Shown in pieces: positions 21,444 to 32,316 of a DNA stretch of 64,000 nucleotides (the first letter of the stretch is position 1; every line of letters begins with the position of its first letter). The stretch spans positions 42,830,654 through 42,894,653 of the forward strand of contig NC_084886.1 of NCBI RefSeq assembly GCF_958979055.1. Reading direction: 5' to 3'. The DNA comes from Alnus glutinosa (taxonomy: Eukaryota > Streptophyta > Magnoliopsida > Fagales > Betulaceae). Below the pieces are notes generated by a model. The model ran no database searches, was not told the DNA's origin, and saw only the letters and a program-made list of their open reading frames with translations. Position numbers and translations under genes: made by a program.

Positions 21444-24282
21444 AACGTGAAGACCCCGGACGTGCACACATTCCTGCAGCATTTGGTGACGTTTGGGATA
21501 GTGAAGAAGGAGGATGTGGATTTGTACAGTAAGCTTGTGGTTGGGTCGGCCTGGCGGAAACAGATGCTCAAGCTCGCAGTGTCGCTTGGACTCGGCAATG
21601 AAATGCCCGGTATGTTCTCAGTTTTTGTTAGGATAATATTTACTTTGCGAACGGTATGATCACGCTTTTGAAAGAGTTAGTTCCCAGCTTTCCATACTTT
21701 ACATAATACCCCCAAGTTAAATTGGGAAAGAAAAGAAGGAAAATGGTTTAACTGCATTTTAAGGTGCAATAGAAGCATGTCCGAGAGCATGTGAGTTGGG
21801 AGTGACTGAGTGAGCTGGCTTGGGTGTTTACCGTCCAGTGAGTAAGTAGCAAGATGGGATGTTGGGGGCTTATTTTTTCCGACTGACCTTTCACTTGTGA
21901 ATGTAGTAGCGATATGGAAATCTTTTGCATTGAAAGAGATGTAACCATGCTGCATCGGTTATTGAGTGTGAGTAGTGGGGTGGCGATTTGTAAATAATGC
22001 ATTCTGCCTGCAGCAGAAACATGGGTTATTGGGTCTATTTGATTTTGCCACTCGTTGCGAGTGTGGGCGTGCATGTGCTTTTGCTATTTGTACAAGCAGC
22101 ATGAGCATGTGCCTTTAGACCACGCATTATTGACTCTCTGGAGTTCGATGCAGTTCATTAGCCATTGCTTAGTGCTGCCTATGCTTTTTGGCAACTGTGA
22201 TTCCTCGTGTTGGTGTAAGTTGGATGTTTAGTGGTGCTTTTATTTGGTTAATATTTTTAAAAGCTATCTGTTGTAGGCAATATGATTAATTGGATTGGAT
22301 CACTTCCAATGAATGTGTTCTTGCAGTTTGAAATCTGTTTTTTTTTGGTCAATTTTTTTCCTTTCTTTCAGGAGCTAGTGTTTAGACATGTCCTTTTCTA
22401 GGACGCAAAAGTTTTATATTATGGAGTACCTGCTTGTTGATGGTTGATGTGGAAGGAGAGAAGTAGTATCTTTCAATAACTTCATCATTTGTTTTTGGCA
22501 TTCTTGCATCCTTACATCAAAGTATATCATATTATGGACATTCAGGTTCCTGGTCCTCCTATAATTTTTGCCTAGGCTCTTTTGGTTGTTTTCCTTTCTA
22601 TCATGGCATAGGGTTTGTACTTTGTGCATAAGCATGTGGCATGTACATGTTTTATATGTTAATGCATGAATATAATATTGGTTCGCTTTCATTTTAGATG
22701 GATAAGCTTTAAAATTGAATGAGTTATATGTTGATGCCTTATTGTTTCAAAGACACAGTTGGAGGAGTTGAGGGCTGGTCTTTCTATCAATCTCAGCAAT
22801 ATCTCCCTAATATGTTCAGATTTTAATAAGCTTTATACGTTCGAGAAGTGACAAGTATTTGTGCCAAAAAAAAAATAATAATTCAAAACTCTCTTTTGAA
22901 GTCTTGCCTTGGCTCGAGTTTAATATTTTGGCTATTTCTGTTGAATTGATGAATATCTTAATTGTCATGAATATAACTTGTGGGGTAGAGTAGAAACCTG
23001 TTCAAATAAGTAAAGATAGCCAACACTGCGAACTATGTGTTGTATGTTACTTGTTTGTAATAGCTGGAACATTTTTTGTATGTGTGAAAATTTTATTATG
23101 TTTCCACGTAGAACTACTTGATGTCTGCTTCATGCGTTGTTATCTTGATATCTATGATTTATGTCAACATCACATTACTTGTAATACTGCTAATCATGAA
23201 TGTCTGGACTGGTTGAGTTTTTAATACTTTTAAGGTGTTGATATGTGCAGATATGATTAAAGAATTAATCAGCAGGGGACAGCAGTTAGATGCAGTGCAT
23301 TTTGCTTACGAAGTTGGCCTTGTAGACAAGTTTCCGCCTGTTCCTCTTTTGAGAGCCTTTTTGAAGGATGCAAAGAAGACTGCAGCTTCTGTTTTGGAGT
23401 ATCTCAATAGTCCTGGCCGAGCTGCAGTATTTCTTTCATAATTTAATCTTCAATCTTGAATCTTTTTTATCCTAATAATACCCTTATGGGCTGTACTTGT
23501 AATCTGCATTAGCAAATTATTTCTTTCCTCGTTGTTTAGTCTTCCAATGCCTGATTTCTTTCAGTGTTTCTGTCACATGACACTTCATATATAGCCCCGA
23601 CTTCTGACTATATCCCAAGCTGTATGATAAGACAAATAAGTTATGATGAGATTCACTTCAATTGCTGCTAACTATCTATATGGCTCTACTCTAGAGCTCT
23701 ACTCAATTGGGATGGGCAAATTTTATGTCTTCTTTACATGTGGAGGCAACAAAATTTTAACTAAATAGTATTGCTTTATTGATTTTGCAGCAATTAGCTG
23801 GACGGAAAGAACAGTCGGCTCTCCGGGCTGTCATAAAGTGCATTGAAGAATACAAACTAGAGGCTGAGTTTCCTCCGGAAAACCTTAAGAAACGCCTTGA
23901 ACAGCTAGAGAAGACCAAGACAGAGAAGAGAAAACCTGTTGCAGTTCCTGCCAACAAAAGAACACGAGCCAACAATGGTGGCCCCATGCCTCCTGCCAAG
24001 GCTGGGCGTTTGACAAATGCATATGTATCTTCCTTCCCTGCAGCTCCTACAATTGTCAGGTCTCCCTCTCATGCTCAGTACCCTGCTGGCATCTCCCCGT
24101 ACCATTCCCCGCCGACCATGTATGGCAGCAGAAGCCCACCAACAAATCCTTATGCATATTCGCCAGAAGCAGCCCCTCCCCCTCTTGCTGGATCATACAC
24201 TGTAGCTCCCATGAACTATCCTGCATACGGTGGCTATGGGAATGGCATGGCTCCAGCTTATCAGCAGGCTTACTACCGATAG
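21439..24282 (+). pseudogene. FRIGIDA-like 4, 5'-truncated duplicate
   Basis: Contains the last 171 nt of exon 1 (21439-21609), exon 2 (23251-23426) and exon 3 (23791-24282). All are in frame, but the first 243 codons, the promoter and the start codon are missing; inverted FdC1 sequence replaces them. Exons 1 and 2 carry non-synonymous changes (Arg to Ser, Pro to Leu, Ala to Thr, Pro to Leu), whereas exon 3 has about five differences, one altering 'MAQAYQQ' to 'MAPAYQQ'. The last base of exon 2 is A instead of G, which weakens the splice donor. An internal Met (21564 area) could start a C-terminal piece of about 237 residues, but I see no promoter. Most likely inactive. Confidence 0.92.
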
Positions 24283-25183
24283 ACATGACTACCCTTTGAA
24301 GATGGTAACCACTGATATGATGACCCCAAAATCTCATTTGCTTTCTCAATGGTTTGTCTGTAATCACTAACCGTTTAATGGTAGCGATGTATGTGTGTTA
24401 ATCTTTAACATTTGCCATGCTTCTTGCTGTGTCATGGTGAGAAGTTGTATTTCTAATGTTGATGAAACGTTAGTTCTAGGTGACTGTTGAAATTAATTAG
24501 GATGGCCTGAAACAGCATCAAGGACTTTTGAGGAACCACCAGTGCCGTTTATATAGTTGTGGAAACTGTTTACCGTTTTGTTCTAATCTTCTTCCCTTTC
24601 GTAAATGCGGGTTTAAATTGAAACAAATGCAATGTGTTCAATTTCTTTAGGTGATATTTTTCCCCCTGAAATAGATGCTATTTGATTCTAGGGTTAATCA
24701 CATTTATACCCTAAAAACTATCAATTATTATTGTTATTATTATTTATTTGTATTTTTTGCATTGTCGCCTCAATCTACTATTGGGGTTGTAATATTTCTC
24801 TTTTATAACTCAAATGACAAAAATACTCTATATTTATAGTAAGTCTTTTTATCATTTTGAGTTGCGGAAGATGATAAGTGGGAGGGACATACCGTGAGAG
24901 GGAGTAAATATATTTTGCGTTGGTTCTGTTTGAGCCTCTTTTCTGCCTTGTTTATAGATAATAGATTAATGGGTGCTAGAAATATGGGGTCTAAATTTGC
25001 TTGATCATAAAACGTGTAGTGTTCTGCGTGGTTCACTATCTGTCTCCAGTCTCCATGGCTGTTGATACCTTCACATATCTATATGATTAGGAACCTGGCT
25101 TTAGATGGAAACTAGCGTTGGCACCTTTGGTGAGTCTAGGTTTGACCGTGAAAAAATAAAATAAAATCAGTATTTTTCTACTC

Positions 25184-25658
25184 AGAGCATTCCTAATAGT
25201 CTCATTAAATTTTACTCATCAAAGTAGTTAAAAATCACTTTTCTCTATTCTAGTGAGCCACTTTTTTAAAATTCTTCCAACAGCCTCACCATTTTAACTA
25301 TTTACTATCACTATTCCATTTAAATAATATTTTTTTATTCTTTTTTTATTTAATCTTTTTACAAAGAATCCTTCATATCCATGAAATAAGGACATTATCG
25401 TGTGAGAGAGATGAGAGATGTGAGAAGAAAATGAGAGAAAAAATGAAAAAAGTGTGCTGCTTATGTGAGAGAGAAAGGTGAAACAAAATTTGTGAGTGGG
25501 TTGGTGAGTGAATATTACTTATCAGAATTGGTGAGTAATTTCACTCATGGTTAAAATGGTGAGGCTGCTGTGAGTGGTTTTTTAGTGTTTTCATCAAAAT
25601 AAAATGGCTCACCAAAATAACTAAAAAGCTATTTTTATGAGGTTATTAGGAATGCTCT
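25184..25658. mobile_element. MITE inserted after the FRL4 duplication
   Basis: Terminal inverted repeats of about 22 bp: AGAGCATTCCTAATAGTCTC at left and the reverse complement AGAGCATTCCTAATAACCTC at right. The duplicate region near 16065-16075 has the same flanks ('aaatcagtatttt' and 'gagctaacactag'-type sequence) joined without the element, an empty site. About 475 bp, non-coding. Superfamily unresolved; a T/A-rich 2-3 bp duplication is possible but ambiguous. Confidence 0.85.
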
Positions 25659-25938
25659 TATTTTTTAGTTTAGCTAACACTAGTTTGTGATTAAAAAAAA
25701 AAAAGATCTATTAATCTCAAGCTCTAAAATAAATATGTTCTAGAGACTTGTCGGAGATTTTTCTTTTGTCAATCATCAGCCTACGTGAGAGACAAAGAGA
25801 GCGATGCGTATGCGATAGTTACACCAAATACCAAAAAATATTTTTCAAAAAATATTTTACGTCCAAACAACATAAAAACCATATCAAATATTCAAACAAA
25901 AAGAAGCTAAATAATAATATTGCGTTTCCCATTTAAAA

Positions 25939-26003
<65 letters not shown>
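25939..26003. repeat. (AT)n(AG)n compound microsatellite
   Basis: About 26 bp of (AT)n runs into about 39 bp of (AG)n. It lies between the end of the FRL4 duplication and the 5' flank of the LCB2 pseudogene. Confidence 0.95.
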
Positions 26004-26008
<5 letters not shown>

Positions 26009-26208
26009 CCGCTAAATTTCGCGAGGATGGGATCTCATTGGGTCAACCTCCAAGGAGGTAGACACAAAAGTCGTAATAGAGGATAAGGCCAATCCAATAC
26101 AAATCCCCTCAGTCTTCCTCTTTACCCTCCGGGAGAGTTGGGCTCCCCGAACCTGAATGCGTTAACTCCTTTGGTTTTCGTAGAGAAGACAATCGAGGTT
26201 GGTCCAAA

Positions 26209-28406
26209 ATGATAGTGATTCCGTACTTAACCGTGTTAACCACCTACTTCAGCTACGGTTTGCTCTTTGTTTTCAGCCAAATTAGAGATCTCTTTCAAAA
26301 AATCACTGGCTGGTTCAACTCTAACAACCTTCAGGTGCGCTTATTATTTTCCTTTGCGTGTGTTTGTTAATAGCTGGCTCGTTGTGATTATGTTTTTTAT
26401 ATTACTTTTTTCAAGCAGGGCTACACTCCAATTTGCTTAGGACTTGAAGATTTCTATTTACGCCGGTTATATCTTCGAATTCAAGCATTTTCAGTGTCTT
26501 TCTTATGCAATCGGTGATTTATGTAATGCTCTGTCCTCCATAGACTGAATGTCTCTGGTTTTTGGTATACTATTATGAGATTCTAAGTATAAATTCTCAT
26601 ACTCACATTATATTGACTTACATGCATGAGTGTTAAATCATTGCTTGTTTCAAAAGCTAAGCTGTTAGGAATTGATTAATTTAATCATTTAATTAATAGT
26701 CTAACACTCTATCTCACATTTTGGTGAATATTTAATTGAAGTAAGAGGTGTATGATAAATATAAAGTTTGAATTCAGGATCTTTGCTTTGATAGTACGAT
26801 AAATTAATACTTATCTAAAATTTAACCATTATTATTCTAACAGGACTTTGGTGTGTTAGTTTGATGCACTTTCTTGGAGAGATAAACATGTAGGTAGTCT
26901 TTAAGTAAGCTTTGCGAAACCTTGATATAACTTGATGAAACACCACCTTAATCCAAAACTTAACTTATGGTTTGGGTGGAACAATTTTATGTTAACAACT
27001 TTCTTTTGTTTTGATTAGTCATGGGATCCGATCACAAGTGAAACTTTAACATCTTCCTCTTCACAAGACTACTTTGGGCGACCAACATCAAGTGCTCCTA
27101 ATACTTGGTTTGATGTGATTGAACGTTACTCTAATGACAATAACAAGACCCTAAAGTAAGACCCCCCCTTTTTGAATTAAAGGCTTGAAGCCTTATATTA
27201 TTGCGAGTGTATAGTTTTTTGTAGCTCAGAAAAAATAAATATATTTTTTTGGTCTTTTTCTTTTGTTAAAGCTGTTGCATTGAAGATCTCAGTATCTTGT
27301 TTCTCCTGATGCAAACGAACCACAAAGATAAGTAATTGCCTTAACTTGGGATCATACAACTACCTTGGCTTTGCTGCATCGGATGAATACTGCACACCAC
27401 GAGTAGTTGAGTCATTGAAGAGATATTCGCTAAGCACATGTAGTAGACGGGTAGATGGAGATAAGTTATTATCTTAGAAGATTCCATTTTTCCTTTTGCC
27501 TTTTTTCCTTTTTGGATACTTGTCCATGAGCATGTTCACTAACGCAGTTTTGCCATTAGGCACTACGGTATTGCATAATGAATTGGAGAAGTATGTTGCA
27601 AACTTTGTTAGAAAACCAGCTACAATAGTTTTTGGCATGGGGTATGTAACAAACTCTGCTATCCTTCCAGCTATGATTGGGAAGGTATGTGCAGTTAATC
27701 AATAAGAGAACTTTGTAAAGATTGTTTTTATTTTTCTTGCAGGTGATTTTGAACCCGTTACAATTTTCATTTACAGGGAGGATTGATCGTCAGTGATTCT
27801 TTGAACCATAGCTCCATCGTCAATGGTGCTCAAGGATCTAGAGCCACAATTCGTGTTTTCCAGCACAATTGTAATTATATAAATTGTATGGTGTGGGATT
27901 TATAATTAACTAAGGTGCGAGTTGTCAAATTCCAGATAATAGCATTTCAAATGGTGGCATATCAGCTTTACCCACAAAGAAAAGTAGGAGAGATACGATA
28001 ACTTGATATTTGATTGCAAAATGATCACTTTAGAATACAATGTAACTGACTCTTAATGTCAGTAGTATATCTTTCTTAATTCACCCCCAATGTGCAGGCA
28101 CACCATTTAGTTACTGGGTTACTAGGTCTCTAATTTATATCTATATTATCAGTGTTGCTTCTTTAGATGCAAATTATACTCCCACAAATGTAGGTCGTTG
28201 GAGCATTTAACTCATGTTTCTCCTTCACCAACTTGCTTACCGGGCCTTCTCACTTGGAGGAAGATTTAAGAGAGAAAATTGCCGAGGGACAGGCACGGAC
28301 TCATAGACCTTGGAAGAAGATAATTGTCATTGTTGACAGGATCTACAGTATGGAAGGAGAGCTGTGCAAACTACTTGAGATTATAGCAATCTGTAAAAAA
28401 TATAAG
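26209..28406 (+). pseudogene. Serine palmitoyltransferase LCB2 subunit, 3'-truncated pseudogene
   Basis: Exon-like blocks follow LCB2 in order: 26209-26334 (42 codons, 'MIVIPYLTVLTTYFSYGLLF'), 26419-26485 ('PICLGLEDFYLRRLYLRIQ'), 27068-27155 ('WFDVIERYSNDNNKTLK'), 27316-27460 ('CLNLGSYNYLGF'), 27560-27684 ('FGMGYVTNSAILPAMIGK'), 27777-27870 ('GLIVSDSLNHSSIVNGAQ') and 28235-28406 ('HRPWKKIIVIVDRIYSMEGE'). Several splice sites are lost: no GT after the second block, the acceptors of the fourth and last blocks are not AG, and the donor of the fourth is AT. Sequence ends after 'ICKKYK', so the half with the PLP lysine is absent. Intact LCB2 pairs with LCB1 in the ER to condense serine with palmitoyl-CoA. 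Introns are retained, so this is a DNA-level copy, not a retrocopy. The parent gene is not in the window. Confidence 0.9.
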
Positions 28407-28555
28407 GTTGTGCAAGATGTTAGTTAACTTAGTTTATACTAAACATTTATTTATTTTTAAGTAAAATCATAATGACATTCAGTTTTTTTTTTTTTAACCT
28501 CTGAAGGTGGGGCAAAGCCCAAGCTTAGCCTTCGTCCCGTGGTGCTCTGGCGACG

Positions 28556-28680
28556 ATGGCGACAGAGCTCAAGCCTAAGCCTCCGGTGGCCAAGAAGGTG
28601 GAGCATGTGATGAAATGTTCGGGGACGCGAGGATCGGCAACTACTACTGGCTCCGCGATGACTCCCGCACCAATCGGCCG
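28556..28680 (+). pseudogene. Prolyl oligopeptidase N-terminal fragment
   Basis: An ATG at 28556 opens 'PPVAKKVEHVM', and after a one-base frame slip the next frame continues 'MFGDARIGNYYWLRDDSR'. This is the conserved start of plant prolyl-oligopeptidase (S9A, oligopeptidase B-like) proteins. Homology ends near 28680. The rest of the propeller and the catalytic domain are absent. It lies only about 200 nt upstream of the FdC1 start codon, in the same orientation, so it may be transcribed into or overlap the FdC1 promoter. The open frame 28556-29188 that runs on into FdC1 is in the wrong frame for ferredoxin. Confidence 0.75.
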
Positions 28681-28724
28681 TGGCTCCTGCTCTTCTTCTT
28701 TTTGTAGAGAGAGAGCGAGTGAGA

Positions 28725-28836
28725 GAGAAAACCTTATCCTTTTATCAGGAAATCAAAAAAGTTATCCACAGGATAATTACGAGAAAACCTTAACCTTTTA
28801 TCAGGAAATCAAAAAAGCTATCCACAGGATAATTTC
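28725..28836 (+). promoter_or_regulatory. Two 56-bp tandem repeats with GATA palindromes upstream of FdC1
   Basis: Units 28725-28780 and 28781-28836 differ at only a few positions. Each contains the inverted repeat TTATCCACAGGATAA. The first also holds CCTTATCC, the reverse complement of the I-box GGATAAGG; the second has CCTTAACC instead. I-box/GATA elements are known in light-regulated plastid-protein genes. The array ends 44 nt before the FdC1 ATG, so it lies in the core promoter or 5'UTR. A regulatory role is inferred. Confidence 0.6.
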
Positions 28837-28880
28837 AACCACAAAACACACACCCCTCAGCTCGTCTCCAGGACAAAAAC

Positions 28881-29333
28881 ATGGCAACCTTTCACTTCAC
28901 TCCATCTTCTACCCTCACTCTGCCTCGACAAAACCACCCCACCAAACTCTCTACTGCATTCCAACTCAACCCACGGGCTCGGCGCGCCGGCTCACGCAGG
29001 CTCCTATCTGCTATTGTCAGGTCATACAAAGTGGTCATCGAGCACCAGGGTCAGGCCACGGAGCTGGAGGTGGAACCCGACGAGACCATTCTATCCAAGG
29101 CACTCGAATCTGGCCTGTCTGTGCCACACGACTGCAAGCTTGGGGTATGCATGACTTGCCCGGCTCGGCTTATGAGCGGCTCGGTTGATCAGAGCGAAGG
29201 TATGCTCAGTGATGATGTGGTGGAGCGCGGGTATGCGCTCTTATGTGCGGCGTACCCACGTTCGGATTGTCACTTCAGAACCATTCCTGAGGATGAGCTG
29301 CTGTCCTTGCAATTAGCAACAGCTAATGACTAA
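28881..29333 (+). CDS. FdC1: Ferredoxin C1, chloroplastic
   Basis: Intronless gene of 150 residues. The first about 48 residues are Ser/Thr/Pro/Arg-rich with no acidic residue ('MATFHFTPSSTLTLPRQ'), a plastid transit peptide. The mature part is a plant-type [2Fe-2S] ferredoxin with cluster ligands Cys85, Cys90, Cys93 and Cys122 (C-x4-C-x2-C-x28-C). The C-terminal extension 'EDELLSLQLATAND' marks the FdC1 type (At4g14890) rather than classical photosynthetic ferredoxin. FdC1 accepts electrons from photosystem I in the stroma but has a different redox potential and poor FNR use in published work on the family. Its start is fixed by the transit peptide. A truncated inverted copy is at 21034-21443. 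In Arabidopsis it lies next to FRL4b and OASA1 (from memory), as it does here. Confidence 0.95.
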   Translation: MATFHFTPSSTLTLPRQNHPTKLSTAFQLNPRARRAGSRRLLSAIVRSYKVVIEHQGQATELEVEPDETILSKALESGLSVPHDCKLGVCMTCPARLMSGSVDQSEGMLSDDVVERGYALLCAAYPRSDCHFRTIPEDELLSLQLATAND

Positions 29334-32222
29334 ATCTTGGATTTGTTGATTGAATATATTTTCACCATGTTTGTCACAAATTGTTGAATGGGTCAGTCTC
29401 AGTCTTTGCTTCTCACTATAGAATGATTTTCTGTGCCGCTTTCCATTAATATTTGTGTCATCATCTTGGTTCAATCCTATTTCCATATGTCCAAGCTCAA
29501 AATCTATAGTCAAACTTAATTAATTTGTTTATGGAAAAGTTAGAAAAAGAAAAAAGTAGTCTCAAAAGAGCATAAAATGTGAGAGTAATAATTTGGTCTT
29601 GACGCTTAAATTTAGGATTAATTATTTGGGTCTTTCTTTGTTTTTTTTTTTTCTGAGATACAACGGGGGAGGAGGAGGAAGGGGTCTGAGATTACTCCAT
29701 GACTGCTAGAAAAATTATAGATATGTTTGAGTTATAGTTGAAGTACTCGATAGTACTAGATACTGTGGTTTAAAACTACGTCGCACTAAGTTATGGGATC
29801 TACAGAGACTGGCAAAAATGTGGATAATGGTTATGGCTGAAACAACAATTATATTGTACGATTGGAAAATCAAAATTTCAAACCGTTAAAATAAATTTCG
29901 ATTTGGTGACTTGTTGATTTGCAAGAGTCCTTAACATGTAAAAAAGGAAGATGCGTCGGGGGAATGCGACAATTCCCCTCCAATGCTTAAGTTATTATTT
30001 TCTCGATTTATATTTATCTTTTGAATCACAAAGAATCGATCCTGCATACCTGTGCATTAATGAAGTATTTATAGGCGGAGTAATACTCTTTTCATTGGGC
30101 CACGTGTCGGGCTTAGAGCATTTGTTGAAATCCTTGATTGTGGAGTCGTGGAGTATGTGCCACGGTAATCCGGGAGTCGTTCTTCAACCGACTCTAGATC
30201 GTGAAGTGCGTGCCATAATAATCGAGGAGTCGGACATGGGGTGCGTGCTGTAATAATTGGGGAGTCGGCCTTTTACCAACTGTGGAGAAATGCGGCTCTG
30301 CAAGTTGGCTATCATTAGCTTTTGGGCCTATTTGTTGACTGGCCCAATTGATCCGGCCCATACGATGACTGTCCTCTGAGCTTGGTTAATATTGGGTTCG
30401 GCCCATCTCGGTGGGTCGGAATATTTTCCTAACACAAATTAATTTAATGAGGGTTTCGAATAATTAAATACTCGGGTTCGACAATTTTTAAGTTTAACAT
30501 CATTCCATTAAAATGCGTGGTAAATCAATATTCTTTTGTAAAGTTTTTTCATTAATTTTTTTTAGGGGAAGAGCCCACCACAGTAGCTTGCTATTGGGGA
30601 CTTGGGGTTCTCGAGCGTCGGCTGTGCGTTGCACTGTAGCACGGGCCTGCGCACCCCACCCAATTCAAGTCCATATTTGTTTAGTCTTTTATGCAGGCTT
30701 CTCTCAGTCTCATAATTCGAGAGATTGTAGCAAAGTCGAATATAGTAGTCGTTGAAAGGCGTAAAGAATGTCGTACCTAAAAGCCTCTGACTTAATAATA
30801 GTTTTATATTGAGAGCTGAATGGAGAACAAACACAGCCACCCAATGATCTTTATTTATATTTCCAACGAGCAAAGATTACTTGGGGTGGGACTTACCATT
30901 GAGCTTTCATACCATTATACCATTATACTATGTGACAGCCTTCATCAAATTATATATATATATACTCACTTGGGCTTGATCCTCTCAAAGATTAACACGC
31001 AAATGAGCTAGTCTATTGTTGTGTTGAAAGCCCACATTGTGACTTAGAGGAGGTCAACCGAATCTCTAGCATGATTTATCCACCATTGGTGTTTTTTTTT
31101 TTTTTTTTTTCAAGTAGATGGTGCACACGAATTCAATAGAGATATACGCAAGATAGATGCTAGAATGCAAAGAAACATTTCTTTATTAGATTTACTTGAG
31201 AAAGTAAATGTTGTTGTTGCTTTGCTGATTTTGTGGGCAAATCGTCCATTATCTTAAAGAAATCGATACCCTCGAAATTTATCAATTTATAAGGTACTGA
31301 GTTTTTTCTAAATTGAGAAACACATTTTTTAGTAGCATTAAAAGGGTGGAAGGAAATTCTATTAATGAAAAATATAATTTTACTAAACGAAGACAATTTT
31401 ATAGAAAGAATTAGAAAATTCTATCCGTTTGAGATGTATATCAATTTTACTTTTCGTAACCAAGGTTGAATGATAAATTATAGACATGACTATTATTGGA
31501 GGAGACTAAAGGATTGGCTCAGAAAAGAAAAAGACAAAAAGGGGTTTGAAACTTCTCATTATAGACTATTGATTTTAAAAGGGAAGTTGGCTCAAACAAA
31601 CAATACAGTAAGAGCATTTTCAATGGCTTACCCATTTGTATTTTTAGGTTAAAATAATTAACTAATTTACTAAAAGGTCTCTTTATTTGATTATTCAAAT
31701 CAAATGCAAATTGCATTTGTGAATAGTAGAGTTGCACTATTCGCACATTCATCTTCTTTTTCTTTTTTTCTTTTTTAATTTGTTCCTTTTCTCTCTCTCT
31801 CGTAAACAGAAAACTCAAATTTGAAAAATTATATTTCAGAATGTCTATATAATAAAATTTATATTTGTCATTTTAAGGTCACGTTCATACAAATCGCCTC
31901 ATACGAGAACAAAAAGTTTGTTGACTTTATAGCAAATAATTCTTTAAAATAAAATTATCACGTTAAAAATCGTTAAAAAAATATTTTAAAAAAAGAAATA
32001 ATAAAAAAAATATTAAACCCATTTCGCTTGTTAACCTATTTTCTGGGAAAGTACAATATGCTTATTTCACTTGCCCTGGAAACAAGTCAGATTCAACCCG
32101 CCCAGTTGCAGCCAAAACTTGTCAATATTGGGCTTCGATTATAACCACACAGTTGCACATCGAATTGACCCGCCAAAAATCCTTTGCCCAAAAAAGAAAA
32201 AGGAAAAACAATTTCTATTTTT
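29334..32222. other. Intergenic: FdC1 to cysteine synthase
   Basis: No convincing gene. The first 560 nt are the FdC1 3' flank that is also present inverted at 20440-21033. 29940-30440 is a less AT-rich segment with a TATA-like 'tatttataggcgga' and many 'ggcccat/ggcccaa' motifs; it may be part of an old repeat but I could not classify it. 31610 onward begins like a MITE ('gagcattttcaatggcttac') without a matching right end. The remainder is AT-rich. Confidence 0.6.
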
Positions 32223-32316
32223 TGACGTCAGTTCTGGTAGACAAAAGTCGCACATAAATAGTCCATGCTTGACTAGATAAACATAATGTAGTCGTCAGCT
32301 CTGACAACTTGTCAAG
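32223..32316 (+). promoter_or_regulatory. Cysteine synthase core promoter and first exon (5'UTR)
   Basis: A perfect palindrome TGACGTCA (CRE/bZIP type) lies at 32223-32230, followed by a TATA-like ATAAATA at 32254-32260. A plausible noncoding first exon runs from about 32285 to 32316, with donor AAG|GTGATT. The intron would then end at the acceptor 'ggcag' (32916), 12 nt before the ATG. A 5'UTR intron is common in plant O-acetylserine(thiol)lyase genes. The assignment is by motif only. Confidence 0.5.

Larger units (their letters stand above)
21439..25820 (+). repeat. Segmental duplication, derived copy (FRL4 3' part and flank)
   Basis: Direct copy of 12324-17358. Relative to the donor it carries an extra MITE (25184-25658) and lacks about 1.1 kb (donor 16220-17322, breakpoint here about 25789). 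Homology ends after 'gcgatagtt' at about 25820. High identity in introns as well as exons indicates recent origin. Confidence 0.92.

Noticed and set aside
28556-29188. 210-codon open frame running from the oligopeptidase scrap into FdC1
   Set aside because: Its downstream part is FdC1 in the wrong frame, and the join crosses non-coding repeats; it is not a fusion protein.
29940-30440. Possible LTR-like segment with TATA-like box
   Set aside because: No terminal repeats, primer site or coding domain; left as unclassified intergenic DNA.
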